The notes under the pieces: generated by a model
The model's input: only the letters and a program-made list of their open reading frames with translations
The model's database searches: none
What the model was told of the DNA's origin: nothing
Shown: in pieces, positions 1 to 10,908 of the stretch
Position numbering within the stretch: position 1 is the stretch's first letter
Layout of the letters: each line of letters opens with the position of its first letter
Translations under genes and position numbers: made by a program
Source of the DNA: an uncultured Steroidobacter sp.
Lineage (GTDB): Bacteria; Pseudomonadota; Gammaproteobacteria; Steroidobacterales; Steroidobacteraceae
NCBI GenBank assembly: GCA_946478975.1
Contig: CAMLEO010000006.1
Location: 1 to 58,449 of the forward strand
DNA length: 58,449 nucleotides
Reading direction: 5' to 3'

Positions 1-995
1 GCGTCGCGCACGATCAGCGCGTCGCCACGTTGAAAGTGGCCGTCCACGCGAGTCACGCCCGCAGGCAATAAACTCTTGCCGCGCCTGAGCGCAGCGACTG
101 CGCCGTCGTCGACGTACAGTTCGCCCGCAGGCTGCAACGTTCCGGCAATCCATTGCTTGCGCATGGTGCCGGGCGTAGCGGATGGATAGAACCAAGTGCA
201 GCGCGCGCCTTCTGCAATCCGGCGCACGGGATGCAGTTCTCGGCCGAGCGCCACGCACATATGGCAACCGGCACCGACTGCGATTTTCGCGGCGACAACC
301 TTGGTAGTCATGCCGCCGGTGCCGACCGCGGAAGACGAGCCGCCCGCCATTTTTTCGATATCCGCAGAGATCGTGCGCACCTCCGGAATGAACTGCGCAT
401 TGGGATCGCGCGTGGGATCGGCCGTGTACAGGCCATCCACATCGGATAACAAAATGAGGCAGTCCGCGCTGATCATCTGGGCGACGCGCGCCGCCAGGCG
501 GTCGTTGTCACCATAACGAATCTCCGCGGTCGCCACGGTGTCGTTCTCGTTGATCACCGGGATCGCACCGAGCTTGAGCAAGGTGCGCATGGTGTTGCGC
601 GCATTCAGATAGCGGCGGCGCTGCTCGGTATCGCCGGGGGTCAGCAGAATTTGCGCGACGGTCAAATCGTGCTGGCCGAGCACGTCGGTCCATGCGTGTG
701 CCAGGCTGATCTGGCCGACGGCGGCCGCGGCCTGTTTTTCGTCCAGTTTGAGCCGGCCGGGCGGGAATGCCAGCTGCCTGCGGCCCAGGGCGATCGCGCC
801 CGAGGACACCAGGATCACTTCCTGCCCGCGGCGGCGTAATTCGGCGATATCGGCAGCCAGGGTCAGCAGCCAGTCGCGCTTGACCGTGCCGGTGGCGGCA
901 TCCGCCAGCAACGCCGAGCCGACTTTGATGACGACACGGCGCGCCTGCGTCAGCGGCAGCGCTTGGGCGGAACTTTGTGGCGGTGAAGTCGTCAT
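1..995 (-). CDS. proB: Glutamate 5-kinase, 3' end cut by window edge
   Basis: ATP-dependent phosphorylation of glutamate, the first committed step of proline synthesis in the cytoplasm. About 331 residues are visible of a usual 367-380. The N-terminus has the amino-acid-kinase start [11 protein letters not shown], followed by [11 protein letters not shown], the substrate loop [21 protein letters not shown] and the GTGGMTTKV stretch. The last visible part enters the C-terminal PUA domain ([25 protein letters not shown]). The ATG at 995 gives the normal N-terminus MTTSPPQ. The gene continues past position 1, so its end and any downstream partner cannot be seen. A longer open frame in another frame over 508-1335 is a shadow. 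Confidence 0.95.
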   Translation of the reverse strand, partial: MTTSPPQSSAQALPLTQARRVVIKVGSALLADAATGTVKRDWLLTLAADIAELRRRGQEVILVSSGAIALGRRQLAFPPGRLKLDEKQAAAAVGQISLAHAWTDVLGQHDLTVAQILLTPGDTEQRRRYLNARNTMRTLLKLGAIPVINENDTVATAEIRYGDNDRLAARVAQMISADCLILLSDVDGLYTADPTRDPNAQFIPEVRTISADIEKMAGGSSSAVGTGGMTTKVVAAKIAVGAGCHMCVALGRELHPVRRIAEGARCTWFYPSATPGTMRKQWIAGTLQPAGELYVDDGAVAALRRGKSLLPAGVTRVDGHFQRGDALIVRD

Positions 996-1086
996 GGCTT
1001 GAAAGCAGCAAGGCGCGGCAGTGTAGGCAGGCCCCCAACCCTCGTCCACTGCGGCCCCGCAACGCGCGCCGTTGCTGTTTCACTGC

Positions 1087-1115
1087 TTGGCAGTCTTGGA
1101 GAATGCCCCTAATAT
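1087..1115 (+). promoter_or_regulatory. Sigma-70-like promoter of the DUF6763-phr pair
   Basis: TTGGCA (1087-1092) and TAATAT (1110-1115) are separated by exactly 17 bp. The -35 box matches the consensus at five of six positions and the -10 at four of six. Transcription would begin near 1122, about 58 nt before the GTG at 1180. The leader would carry a small hairpin, CCGGTG-aaca-CACCGG (1123-1138). This is a consensus match only. Confidence 0.5.
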
Positions 1116-1179
1116 TCCGCCGCCGGTGAACACACCGGTTCGCCGTCGGTTTGAGCCCGTCTTGTTTGAGGTTAGCTGC

Positions 1180-1524
1180 GTGGCCAGAGATTACGACCCG
1201 GTCCAGGGAAAATGGTATGAAGATCTCGAAGAGAACGAGGTCTTCAAGGTCCTGTCGGTAGACCCGGACCAGGAGCTGGTCGAGGTCCAGTACGAAAACG
1301 GCGATATCGAGGAGATCGACCTCGATACCTGGCATGAGCTCGACCTCGAGCAGGCCGAGGAGCCGGAAGGCTGGGCGTCCGACGACGAGGAAGAAGAAGA
1401 GGAAGAAGAGGAAGAGGAAGAAGAGGACGACTGGGACGAGGACGAAGACGATTGGGATGACGACGAGGACGAAGACCTCGACGACGATGAAGACGACGAC
1501 TACAACGATCGGGACGACGCCTGA
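1180..1524 (+). CDS. DUF6763-like small protein with long acidic tail
   Basis: A 114-residue protein of unknown function. Residues 1-55 (ARDYDPVQGKWYEDLEENEV and the following VQYENGDIEEIDLDTWHEL) resemble the small cytoplasmic family DUF6763 of gammaproteobacteria. From about residue 62 to the end the chain is almost only Glu and Asp. I chose the GTG at 1180, preceded by GAGG about 9 nt upstream, over an in-frame upstream start at 1072 that would add 36 unrelated residues and lie before the predicted promoter. The stop overlaps a possible CTG start of the photolyase, suggesting translational coupling. The family assignment is from memory of the motif. Confidence 0.75.
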   Translation: MARDYDPVQGKWYEDLEENEVFKVLSVDPDQELVEVQYENGDIEEIDLDTWHELDLEQAEEPEGWASDDEEEEEEEEEEEEEDDWDEDEDDWDDDEDEDLDDDEDDDYNDRDDA

Positions 1525-2933
1525 AGCGCGTCCGCTGCGTTCATCGTACCGCTCTAGTTTGGTTTCGCCGGGACCTGCGACTCACCGATAACAGCGCCCT
1601 GCTCCACGCCCTGGAGCAGGCCGAGCACGTAGTCCCCGTGTTCGTTTCGGAACAAGAACACGAATGGGCCGCCGGCGCTTCGAGCCGCTGGTGGCTGCAC
1701 CACTCCCTCCTCGCACTGGCACACTCGATCAGGAAGATTGGCGGACGCCTCATCGTCCGCCGCGGCCGTTCGCTCGATGCGATTCGAGAGTTGATTCAAC
1801 AGACCGGCGCGACGCTGGTGTGCTGGAACAAACTCTATGAACCCGCCGCCCTCGCACGCGATGCCGAGCTCGCAAAGGCACTCACTGCCGATGACGTGGC
1901 CGTCGAGCAGCTCAATTCCACCTTGCTGTTCGAGCCCGGCACGATTCTGAATGGGCAGCAGCTGCCCTATCGCGTGTTCACACCGTTCTGGCGCACGGTG
2001 GAAAAGCAGCTGGCGATGTTGCCTGCACCTCGGCGCGCGCCTCGCAAGCTGCCTGCGATCAAACACTCGCTCGCCAGCGTTCCCATTCAAGAGCTGTCGT
2101 TGCTGCCCAAGATCCGTTGGGATGCAGGGTTCGCCGAATCCTGGATCCCGGGCGAGAACGGCGCGCTGAAACAACTGCGCCGCTTCAGCAAACACGCCGC
2201 TCACTATTCAAAAGGACGCGATCGACCCGACATCGAGCAGACCTCGCGCTTGTCGCCGCATTTACATTTTGGAGAGATCGGTCCGCGGCAGATCTTCGCT
2301 GCGCTTCACGAGCATCACAGCTATTTGCGGCAAGTGGGCTGGCGCGAGTTCGCGCATCACCTGCTGTTTCATTTTCCAGCGACCACCGATCAGCCGCTCG
2401 ATCGACGTTTTGCCAGGCAACGCTGGCGGCGCAGTCGGGCCGAGCTCAAAGCCTGGCAGCGAGGACGCACCGGCATTCCGCTGGTCGATGCAGGCATGCG
2501 TGAACTGTGGCGCACCGGCTGGATGCACAACCGCGTGCGGATGATCACGGCCTCGTGGCTCACCAAAAATCTTCAGATCCATTGGCTCGAAGGCGCGCGC
2601 TGGTTTTGGGACACGTTGGTCGATGCCGATCTCGCCAACAACACGCTCGGCTGGCAATGGGTCGCAGGCTGCGGAGCGGACGCGGCGCCCTACTACCGAA
2701 TTTTCAATCCTGTGCTGCAGGCAAAGCGCTTCGATCCGCAGCGCCAGTACATCCGCCGCTGGCTTCCTGAAATCGCGCGCCTGCCGGATCGCTGGATTCA
2801 TGAACCATGGGCGGCACCCGAAGCCGTTTTACAAAGCGCCGGCGTGCAGTTGGGTGTCACTTATCCGCGACCGATGGTGAATGTCGGGGAATCTCGCAAG
2901 CGTGCACTGAGGGTTTACTCCGAGCTGATTTAA
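1521..2933 (+). CDS. phr: Deoxyribodipyrimidine photolyase (class I cryptochrome/photolyase family)
   Basis: Flavin enzyme that repairs UV-induced pyrimidine dimers with light. The N-terminal antenna-binding domain starts with the hallmark LVWFRRDLRLTDN at about 1554. The C-terminal FAD domain carries WREFAHHLLFHFP, GRTGIPLVDAGMRELWRTGW, MHNRVRMITASWL and DADLANNTLGWQWVAGCG, the FAD- and lesion-binding core, followed by YYRIFNPVLQAKRFD. The first ATG, GTG or TTG in frame is the GTG at 1638, which would delete about the first 30 conserved residues. The only start-like codon ahead of the conserved block is CTG at 1521, overlapping the upstream stop. I therefore annotate from 1521; the start is uncertain. 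Confidence 0.88.
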   Translation: MKRVRCVHRTALVWFRRDLRLTDNSALLHALEQAEHVVPVFVSEQEHEWAAGASSRWWLHHSLLALAHSIRKIGGRLIVRRGRSLDAIRELIQQTGATLVCWNKLYEPAALARDAELAKALTADDVAVEQLNSTLLFEPGTILNGQQLPYRVFTPFWRTVEKQLAMLPAPRRAPRKLPAIKHSLASVPIQELSLLPKIRWDAGFAESWIPGENGALKQLRRFSKHAAHYSKGRDRPDIEQTSRLSPHLHFGEIGPRQIFAALHEHHSYLRQVGWREFAHHLLFHFPATTDQPLDRRFARQRWRRSRAELKAWQRGRTGIPLVDAGMRELWRTGWMHNRVRMITASWLTKNLQIHWLEGARWFWDTLVDADLANNTLGWQWVAGCGADAAPYYRIFNPVLQAKRFDPQRQYIRRWLPEIARLPDRWIHEPWAAPEAVLQSAGVQLGVTYPRPMVNVGESRKRALRVYSELI

Positions 2934-2991
2934 CCGTGTGAATCCGTGCGTCGCGGCCCGTGCGAAAACCCCCACCGAGGAACGCACGAGC

Positions 2992-3966
<975 letters not shown>

Positions 3967-4006
3967 GAAACAGCATCTTGTTCACACTTACCGGGCACGT
4001 CCACAC

Positions 4007-5302
4007 ATGCGTATCGCAGTCATTGGCGCAGGAATCGCAGGTCTCTACGCAGCCTGGCGGCTGAGCCGCCAGCACGAAGTCACAGTGTTCGAAGCCGGCA
4101 GCTACGCCGGCGGCCATACCAACACGGTCGATGTCGAATGGCAGGGCAAGCAGTACGCCATCGACACCGGCTTCATCGTGTTCAACGACTGGACCTACCC
4201 GAATTTCATGGCGATGCTGAAAGAAATCGGCGTCGCCTGGCAGCCCTCCAACATGAGCTTCAGCCTGAAGTGCGAGCGCACCGGGCTGGAATACAACGGC
4301 ACCTCGGTGAACGCGCTGTTCGCACAGCGCTCGAACATCGTCTCGCCGTCGTTCCTGCGCATGATCTACGACATCCTGCGCTTCAATCGCGAGTCTCGCG
4401 CGCTGCTGAAGACGGACGACAACAAGCTGACGCTGAGCGAATACCTGCGCCAGAACGGTTACTCCGAGTCGTTCGCCGAGCGTTACATCCTGCCGATGGG
4501 CCGTGCGATCTGGTCCGCCGAAGCGGACGCGATGCTGTCGTTCCCGGCGCGCTTTTTCGTGGACTTCTTCGAACGCCACGGCTTCTTGAACATCGACAAT
4601 CGCCCGCAATGGCAGGCGGTCAAAGGCGGCTCGCGCGAGTACGTGCGCAAGCTGCTGTCGGTGATAAAGGCCGATGTGAAATTGTCGACGCCGATCGACA
4701 GCATTCGCCGTCGCCCCAACGAGGTCGAAGTCTGCACGCGCAAAGGTGAAGTGCATCGCTTCGACAACGTGTTCATCGCGTGCCACAGCGATCAGGCGCT
4801 CGCCATGCTGAGCGACGCGACGCCGGCCGAACGTGAAGTGTTGAGCGCGTTCCCGTACGCGCCTAACGAAGCAATCCTGCATACGGACATGAGCATTCTG
4901 CCGAAGCGTCCGCTGGCGCGAGCTGCGTGGAACTACCACGCGCTCAAGAATCCGCAGCAGCCGGTCGCGCTGACGTACGACATGAACATCCTGCAGACGC
5001 TGGATGCGCCGACCAGGTTCCTGGTCACGCTGAATCACGCCGATGCGATCGATCCGAGCAAGATCATTCAGCGCATCGCCTATCACCATCCGGTGTATCT
5101 GCCCGCCGGCGTCGCCGCGCAGGCGCGTCACCGCGAAGTGAATGGCGCTCGCCGCACTTATTACTGTGGCGCCTACTGGCGTTACGGTTTTCATGAAGAC
5201 GGTGTCGTCACCGCGATGCGCGCGCTGGAACATTTCCAGTGGGATCAGACGGCGCGCACCGAATCCCCCGAACGAGATCAGCCCGCCGCCGGCGTGGCCT
5301 GA
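4007..5302 (+). CDS. FAD-dependent amine-oxidase-type oxidoreductase of the lipid operon
   Basis: A 431-residue flavoprotein. The N-terminus MRIAVIGAGIAGLYAAW gives the Rossmann GxGxxG at residues 7-12, followed by the acidic end of the second strand (VFEAGSYAGGHTNTV). Proteins of this type sit beside DUF1365 and Cfa-like genes in many proteobacteria and act on fatty acyl or related lipid substrates. In Rhodobacter the furan-fatty-acid pathway (UfaD, UfaO) uses genes from this kind of neighbourhood. The substrate here is unknown. ATG at 4007 was chosen because the Rossmann fold begins immediately; the open frame extends upstream into the desaturase gene without meaning. Confidence 0.85.
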   Translation: MRIAVIGAGIAGLYAAWRLSRQHEVTVFEAGSYAGGHTNTVDVEWQGKQYAIDTGFIVFNDWTYPNFMAMLKEIGVAWQPSNMSFSLKCERTGLEYNGTSVNALFAQRSNIVSPSFLRMIYDILRFNRESRALLKTDDNKLTLSEYLRQNGYSESFAERYILPMGRAIWSAEADAMLSFPARFFVDFFERHGFLNIDNRPQWQAVKGGSREYVRKLLSVIKADVKLSTPIDSIRRRPNEVEVCTRKGEVHRFDNVFIACHSDQALAMLSDATPAEREVLSAFPYAPNEAILHTDMSILPKRPLARAAWNYHALKNPQQPVALTYDMNILQTLDAPTRFLVTLNHADAIDPSKIIQRIAYHHPVYLPAGVAAQARHREVNGARRTYYCGAYWRYGFHEDGVVTAMRALEHFQWDQTARTESPERDQPAAGVA

Positions 5303-5329
5303 TCTTCTCTCACAAGCAGGGTTCCTCTC

Positions 5330-6123
5330 ATGCACAGCTGTATCTACAACGGTTGGGTGAGACATCGCCGCTATGAGCCGGCCGGTCATCAGTTCCGTTA
5401 TGAACTGTTCATGATGTACCTGGACCTGGCCGAGCTGCCGCACTTGTTCGACGAGTACTGGTGCTGGTCGGTGAAGCGGCCGGCGCTGGCGCAGTTCCGG
5501 CGCTCCGATTATCACCACACCAACGATGCCACCTACGACGCCGATGAGGTCAGCCTCGACGAATCGGTCCGCCGCACCGTCACCAGCAAGACCGGCCGGC
5601 GCCCCGACGGGCCGATCCGCATGCTCACGCACATGCGCTACTTCGGCTACGTGTTCAACCCGGTGACGTTCTATTACTGCTTCGACAGTGCCGGCGAGAA
5701 AGTGCAAACCATTCTCGCTGAAATCACGAACACACCCTGGAAGGAACGTCACGCGTACGTGCTGCCGACTTCGGCCGCGACCCGCGCCGACTCGGTGCTG
5801 CGCTTCGAGTTCGGCAAGGAATTTCACGTGTCGCCGTTCTGGCCGATGGAACAGAGCTACGACTGGCGCCTGAGCATACCGAGCGACCACCTGCACATTC
5901 ACATGGAAAATCTGCAGCAAAAGGAAGGCCATCTGCGTCGTGCATTCGACGCGACCTTGACGCTGCAGCGAGAGGAGATTTCCAGCGCGGCGCTGTCACG
6001 CGCGCTGGTGAAATATCCGCTCATGACCGCAAAAGTTTCCGGAGCGATCTATTGGCAAGCCCTGCGCCTGTGGCTGCAGCGCACGCCGTTCTTTACACAT
6101 CCGAAATGGGGCCCCGTCAAATC

Positions 6124-6127
<4 letters not shown>
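5330..6127 (+). CDS. DUF1365 domain protein
   Basis: A 265-residue cytoplasmic protein of the DUF1365 family, whose biochemical role is not established. Typical family features are visible: a start around YNGWVRHRRYEP, MLTHMRYFGYVFNPVTFYYCF (around residues 98-118) and EITNTPWKERHAYVL. It lies 27 bp after the FAD oxidoreductase, and its stop overlaps the next start in ATGA (6124-6127), so it is translationally coupled to the methyltransferase. Conserved pairing with Cfa-type enzymes implies a role in modifying phospholipid acyl chains. Confidence 0.88.
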
Positions 6128-7383
<1,256 letters not shown>

Positions 7384-7395
7384 AGTTGGCGGCAC

Positions 7396-7824
7396 ATGCT
7401 GCCGCTGCGCCTCGCCATCTTCGCTGCTGTCTTTGGCATCGCTCTGTCCGGGCTGTTCTGGCTGCTCGGCAACCTGAGCGAGCCGGAGCTGCTGCGCTCG
7501 AAGAAGGCCGTGGTGGTGAAGGGCTGCGATGCCATCGAAGATGACACCGCGGCCCGCCTGTGCCCGCAGCTGTTCTGCCAGAAATATTTGCTCGACTCGA
7601 AGGCCGTCGAGCTGCGCTACCGATTCGAAGTCACCGTCGACCGGCGCTCAGGCGGCCAGCATCTGATCGGCGGGGTCGCCAAGCCATTCATCGCCGGCAA
7701 AGGCAACCACCTCAATATGAATTTCGTCTGCCTGCTCGAAAACCAGCAGGTCGTCTCCGGCCGCACACTCGCGGCGAGCGAGCTACAGCAGCTGGCGACG
7801 AGCGATCTCAGCGAAGCACGCTAA
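7396..7824 (+). CDS. Hypothetical membrane-anchored protein after the lipid operon
   Basis: A 142-residue protein I do not recognise. One hydrophobic stretch (about residues 5-26, IFAAVFGIALSGLFWLLG) looks like a membrane anchor or uncleaved signal. The rest is soluble, with three cysteines near LCPQLFC at about 55-61. It starts 12 bp after the methyltransferase stop on the same strand, so it is probably the last gene of that operon. No catalytic motif is evident. Confidence 0.7.
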   Translation: MLPLRLAIFAAVFGIALSGLFWLLGNLSEPELLRSKKAVVVKGCDAIEDDTAARLCPQLFCQKYLLDSKAVELRYRFEVTVDRRSGGQHLIGGVAKPFIAGKGNHLNMNFVCLLENQQVVSGRTLAASELQQLATSDLSEAR

Positions 7825-7874
7825 GCCACCGTTCAGCTGAGCTTCACGATACTCGCGCGATCACGGAGGATCCG

Positions 7875-8591
7875 ATGCCAACTACATTCATTCGCGGCCT
7901 CGCCATCAACCTGGTGACGCTGACCCTCATTGGCTGCGGCCCCCAGCCAAAACCGTTTCTCGCCAAGACCCCCGAGCAGATCAAACAACTCACCGACGTG
8001 ACGGACGGCTCCCTCGCCGTGGTCCGCAATCCGGGAGACAAAGAAGCCTTGCAGCGCGCGTTAGCGGCCCTCACCGCGGCGCGCGGCCAGTATAGTCAGC
8101 ACAGAGACGCGATTCTGACCCAAGCCAACGTCGAGATGGTCGGATGCATCGAGGCGCAGGAGACACTGGTCCCGAACGCTCAAGTCATGATCGAGAAGCG
8201 TGACGAAGCGGCGGGTCAACATGATGAGGTCGCAGTGAAACGCCGCGACGCCCTGCTCTGGTCGTTCGAGTCGGACATAGTCCAGTGTACCGCCAGGAGC
8301 AGCATCGCACTCATCGATGCGGAGCGTCGCCCCGCAGCGCTCAAGCACGGCGCGATCGTGATTTCCGAGAGCTATGCGAACGCAGAGATCGTCCGTGCCG
8401 TGCTCGGTTTGAACGTGGCATTGCTGCTGAAAGATCAGATCCGAGCCTACGAGACCGTCCTCGCACGGCTCGGCCCCAAGCATTCAATGCCCTTGATCAC
8501 CGATGCCTTGCCAAAACTCAAAGCGACGCTGGCCGCGCTCGAATCGAGCACTGCTCATAAAGAACCTGCCTCGGGCCAGTTGGACCAGTGA
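7875..8591 (+). CDS. Hypothetical lipoprotein
   Basis: A 238-residue protein of unknown function. The N-terminus has a lipoprotein signal with lipobox LIGC (Cys at residue 20), so lipid attachment in the envelope is likely. The remainder looks helical and rich in Ala and charged residues (for example RALAALTAARGQYSQHRDA). ATG at 7875 has a good Shine-Dalgarno GGAGGA about 4 bases upstream; the open frame extends upstream but lacks a signal there. Its 3' end overlaps the convergent gene below by about 37 bp. Confidence 0.75.
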   Translation: MPTTFIRGLAINLVTLTLIGCGPQPKPFLAKTPEQIKQLTDVTDGSLAVVRNPGDKEALQRALAALTAARGQYSQHRDAILTQANVEMVGCIEAQETLVPNAQVMIEKRDEAAGQHDEVAVKRRDALLWSFESDIVQCTARSSIALIDAERRPAALKHGAIVISESYANAEIVRAVLGLNVALLLKDQIRAYETVLARLGPKHSMPLITDALPKLKATLAALESSTAHKEPASGQLDQ

Positions 8592-9310
8592 CTGTTGGGT
8601 TTGAGCGTCGGTATGTATCGTGACGGATCGCGAGTCGCGAGCACCTCGGCAATCAAGCGATACGTTTCATAAGAGCTCGGCGCATCGCCGATCGGGCCAG
8701 GGTCACTGGGTGAATGCATGTAATACCAGCGGCGGTGATGCCACTGATCGATGATCATCAGTTCGGGTAAGCCGTTCGGCAGGTGCTTGCGCTTTTCCGC
8801 ATCCGTCGCGCGGCATACATCGGCGTATTCGTAGGCGATGTACCGCCCCAGGTCCTGGGCCTTCGCATTCCTGGGCCAGGGCCCGCCGCCGATCTTCGGC
8901 ACGAAGGTGCCGCCGTTCGCCGGCACTTGCACATGCCGGTCGCGCACCTGAATTTCAATCGGGGTCGCCGATGTTTCGAAGTGCTCGACCGCCGCATGCA
9001 ACGCGCCGTTTTCGATCAATGGAATGAATTCAAAGTTGTACGTGAACTGATTCCTGTCCCCCGCGGGCGGCAGGCGCACCAGGCGATTTCCAAACGAGGT
9101 CACCGTCAGCAGAAATGAGGCCGCCGGACGGTCGTAACCGCTGACCTCGGAAACCAGCGCCCAATTTGTTTCGTTGGCGTACAGCGTCAGGCGCGAGTTT
9201 GCCGTGTAAACATACGGATGCCCCAGGTCGATGAACGCCCAGGTCGGGTTCTCTTTCAAGCATCGATCCAGGAACCCGACAACATCGGCCGCGGTAAACG
9301 TCCCTGTCAT
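8555..9310 (-). CDS. Hypothetical protein (DUF7003-like)
   Basis: A 251-residue cytoplasmic protein with no signal peptide. The segment GHPYVYTANSRLTLYANETN followed by WALVSEVSGYD resembles the DUF7003 family, whose function is unknown. The sequence is rich in Trp and Tyr near its end (DQWHHRRWYYMHSP). It overlaps the lipoprotein gene tail to tail. The family name is from memory of the motif; the gene call rests on composition and length. Confidence 0.72.
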   Translation of the reverse strand: MTGTFTAADVVGFLDRCLKENPTWAFIDLGHPYVYTANSRLTLYANETNWALVSEVSGYDRPAASFLLTVTSFGNRLVRLPPAGDRNQFTYNFEFIPLIENGALHAAVEHFETSATPIEIQVRDRHVQVPANGGTFVPKIGGGPWPRNAKAQDLGRYIAYEYADVCRATDAEKRKHLPNGLPELMIIDQWHHRRWYYMHSPSDPGPIGDAPSSYETYRLIAEVLATRDPSRYIPTLKPNSHWSNWPEAGSL

Positions 9311-9323
9311 ATGTCCTCGCGGA

Positions 9324-10799
9324 TTACGCGGAAGGCGCTCCGAACCAAACCGTCAAAGCGTCGGTGAGACCCTGCTGGGTCGAGTCGCCCGTCCAGGCTA
9401 CATATCCATCGGGACGAATCAATACCGCTGCGGGAGCGGGCACAACGCCGAGCACCGGCAGCTCCCACGCGCCCTGATACGTTGCATCGACCAACTGAAC
9501 GCGATTGCTCCAGGGAGCGATATCGAAGCTGCCGGGCTCGCCCAGGTTGAGCAACACCGGCCGGGCCTGGTGCAGAAAAGCAAACATTCGCACCGGCCCC
9601 CGCGACGTGACCAGGTCGAGGTCCGGCATGCGACGGCCGAGCAGCGGGTGGCCTTCGCCTGAGTCATAACGAATATCCAGACCCGAGACTTCCCCGACCA
9701 TGCGCTTGCGAGGCTCCTCCATGCGGAGAAACTCAGCCACGTAGTCACCTACAGCCTTGCTGTGATCGTCCGGACGCCGCAGAACAACCTGCATCATGGT
9801 ATTGCGCAGGACGCGAGCGCCGACGGGATGGCGTTCGGCATGATAGGTATCTAACAAACTTGCCGGCGACGTCCCCTTCACCACCTGCGCCAGCTTCCAG
9901 CCGAGATTCACCGCGTCCTGCACACCGAGATTGAGCCCCTGCCCGCCCGTGGGCGCATGCACGTGCGCGGCATCGCCAGCGAGCAGGACCCGTCGATCGC
10001 GATATGTCACCGCCTGGCGTGCCATATCGTCGAAGCGGGAGATCCGCGTCGGCGTGTGAATTCCGTAATCGGTCCCGTACGTGGCGTTGAGCCAGTCCTT
10101 GATATCGCGCAGCGTCGGTTCGCTGGTGATGCCGACTCGTTTCTCCGTGAGCACGATGCGCGCCCGGCCGTCTTCCATCTTGCCGATGCCATGAGTGCCG
10201 AACGCGTCGTGACGAAAGCCCCACGCGGGCTCCTGCGACCAGCTCACTTCGGCGATCAGCCAGCTCATGGTCGCATCCCAGCCGCGAAACTCGATGCCGG
10301 CAGCCTTGCGGATCGTACTGCGCCCGCCGTCGCATCCGACCAGATATTCCGCCCGCAGCAAACGTCCGTCGGACAGCTGGACATCCACGCCAGCCTCGCT
10401 CTGCGCGTAACTCTTCACTTCGCAGCCACGATAAACGGGAACGCGCAGCTCCTCGACCCAGCCGGCCAGGATGCGCTCGATATGTTTCTGCCACAGCCCG
10501 AGCGTGTAATTGTGCCGGGTGGGAAAGTCGCTGATGTCGAGCGTCCCATGAAGATACACGACCGGCTGCGGCTGGCCCTGCGAGATGAAACGCTCGGCAA
10601 TGCCTCGCTGATCCATGACTTCGACGGAGCGAGAATGCAGACCGCCCGCACGTGAATCGCCGACTTCGTTATTCTCACGCCGCTCGACGATTGCGACATC
10701 GACGCCCGCCAACGCCAGTTCCGCCGCCAGCATCAGCCCTGTCGGTCCGCCTCCGGCAATCGCCACCGCATGCGCAATCCTCGCCATACTTGCATTCAT
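9324..10799 (-). CDS. Class A FAD monooxygenase (rifampicin/aromatic hydroxylase type)
   Basis: A 491-residue flavoprotein hydroxylase. The FAD Rossmann motif GGGPTG is at residues 16-21. The DG motif is in VGCDGGRSTIRKAAGIEF and the GD motif in VLLAGDAAHVHAPTGGQGLN, followed by a thioredoxin-like C-terminal domain ending in IRPDGYVAW. The nearest described enzymes hydroxylate aromatic compounds or inactivate rifampicin; the substrate cannot be told. ATG at 10799 follows GGGAG by about seven bases, better than the ATG ten codons upstream. It is divergent from the helicase gene. Confidence 0.88.
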   Translation of the reverse strand: MNASMARIAHAVAIAGGGPTGLMLAAELALAGVDVAIVERRENNEVGDSRAGGLHSRSVEVMDQRGIAERFISQGQPQPVVYLHGTLDISDFPTRHNYTLGLWQKHIERILAGWVEELRVPVYRGCEVKSYAQSEAGVDVQLSDGRLLRAEYLVGCDGGRSTIRKAAGIEFRGWDATMSWLIAEVSWSQEPAWGFRHDAFGTHGIGKMEDGRARIVLTEKRVGITSEPTLRDIKDWLNATYGTDYGIHTPTRISRFDDMARQAVTYRDRRVLLAGDAAHVHAPTGGQGLNLGVQDAVNLGWKLAQVVKGTSPASLLDTYHAERHPVGARVLRNTMMQVVLRRPDDHSKAVGDYVAEFLRMEEPRKRMVGEVSGLDIRYDSGEGHPLLGRRMPDLDLVTSRGPVRMFAFLHQARPVLLNLGEPGSFDIAPWSNRVQLVDATYQGAWELPVLGVVPAPAAVLIRPDGYVAWTGDSTQQGLTDALTVWFGAPSA

Positions 10800-10861
10800 T
10801 ACGTGACTCCCTCTCGCGTCGTGGGCCATGAGGTCGGCGATGCTGAGTCACGCCGGGGGCC

Positions 10862-10890
10862 TTACCGCAAGCCCCCCGGCTCGTTATACT
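10862..10890 (+). promoter_or_regulatory. Candidate promoter of the helicase gene
   Basis: TTACCG (10862-10867) and TATACT (10885-10890) are spaced by 17 bp. The -10 matches five of six consensus positions and the -35 three of six. Transcription would begin about 12 nt before the ATG at 10909, leaving a leader just long enough for the GGGAAGAG ribosome-binding site. Sequence match only. Confidence 0.4.
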
Positions 10891-10908
10891 CTGAAGTGGG
10901 AAGAGCAG

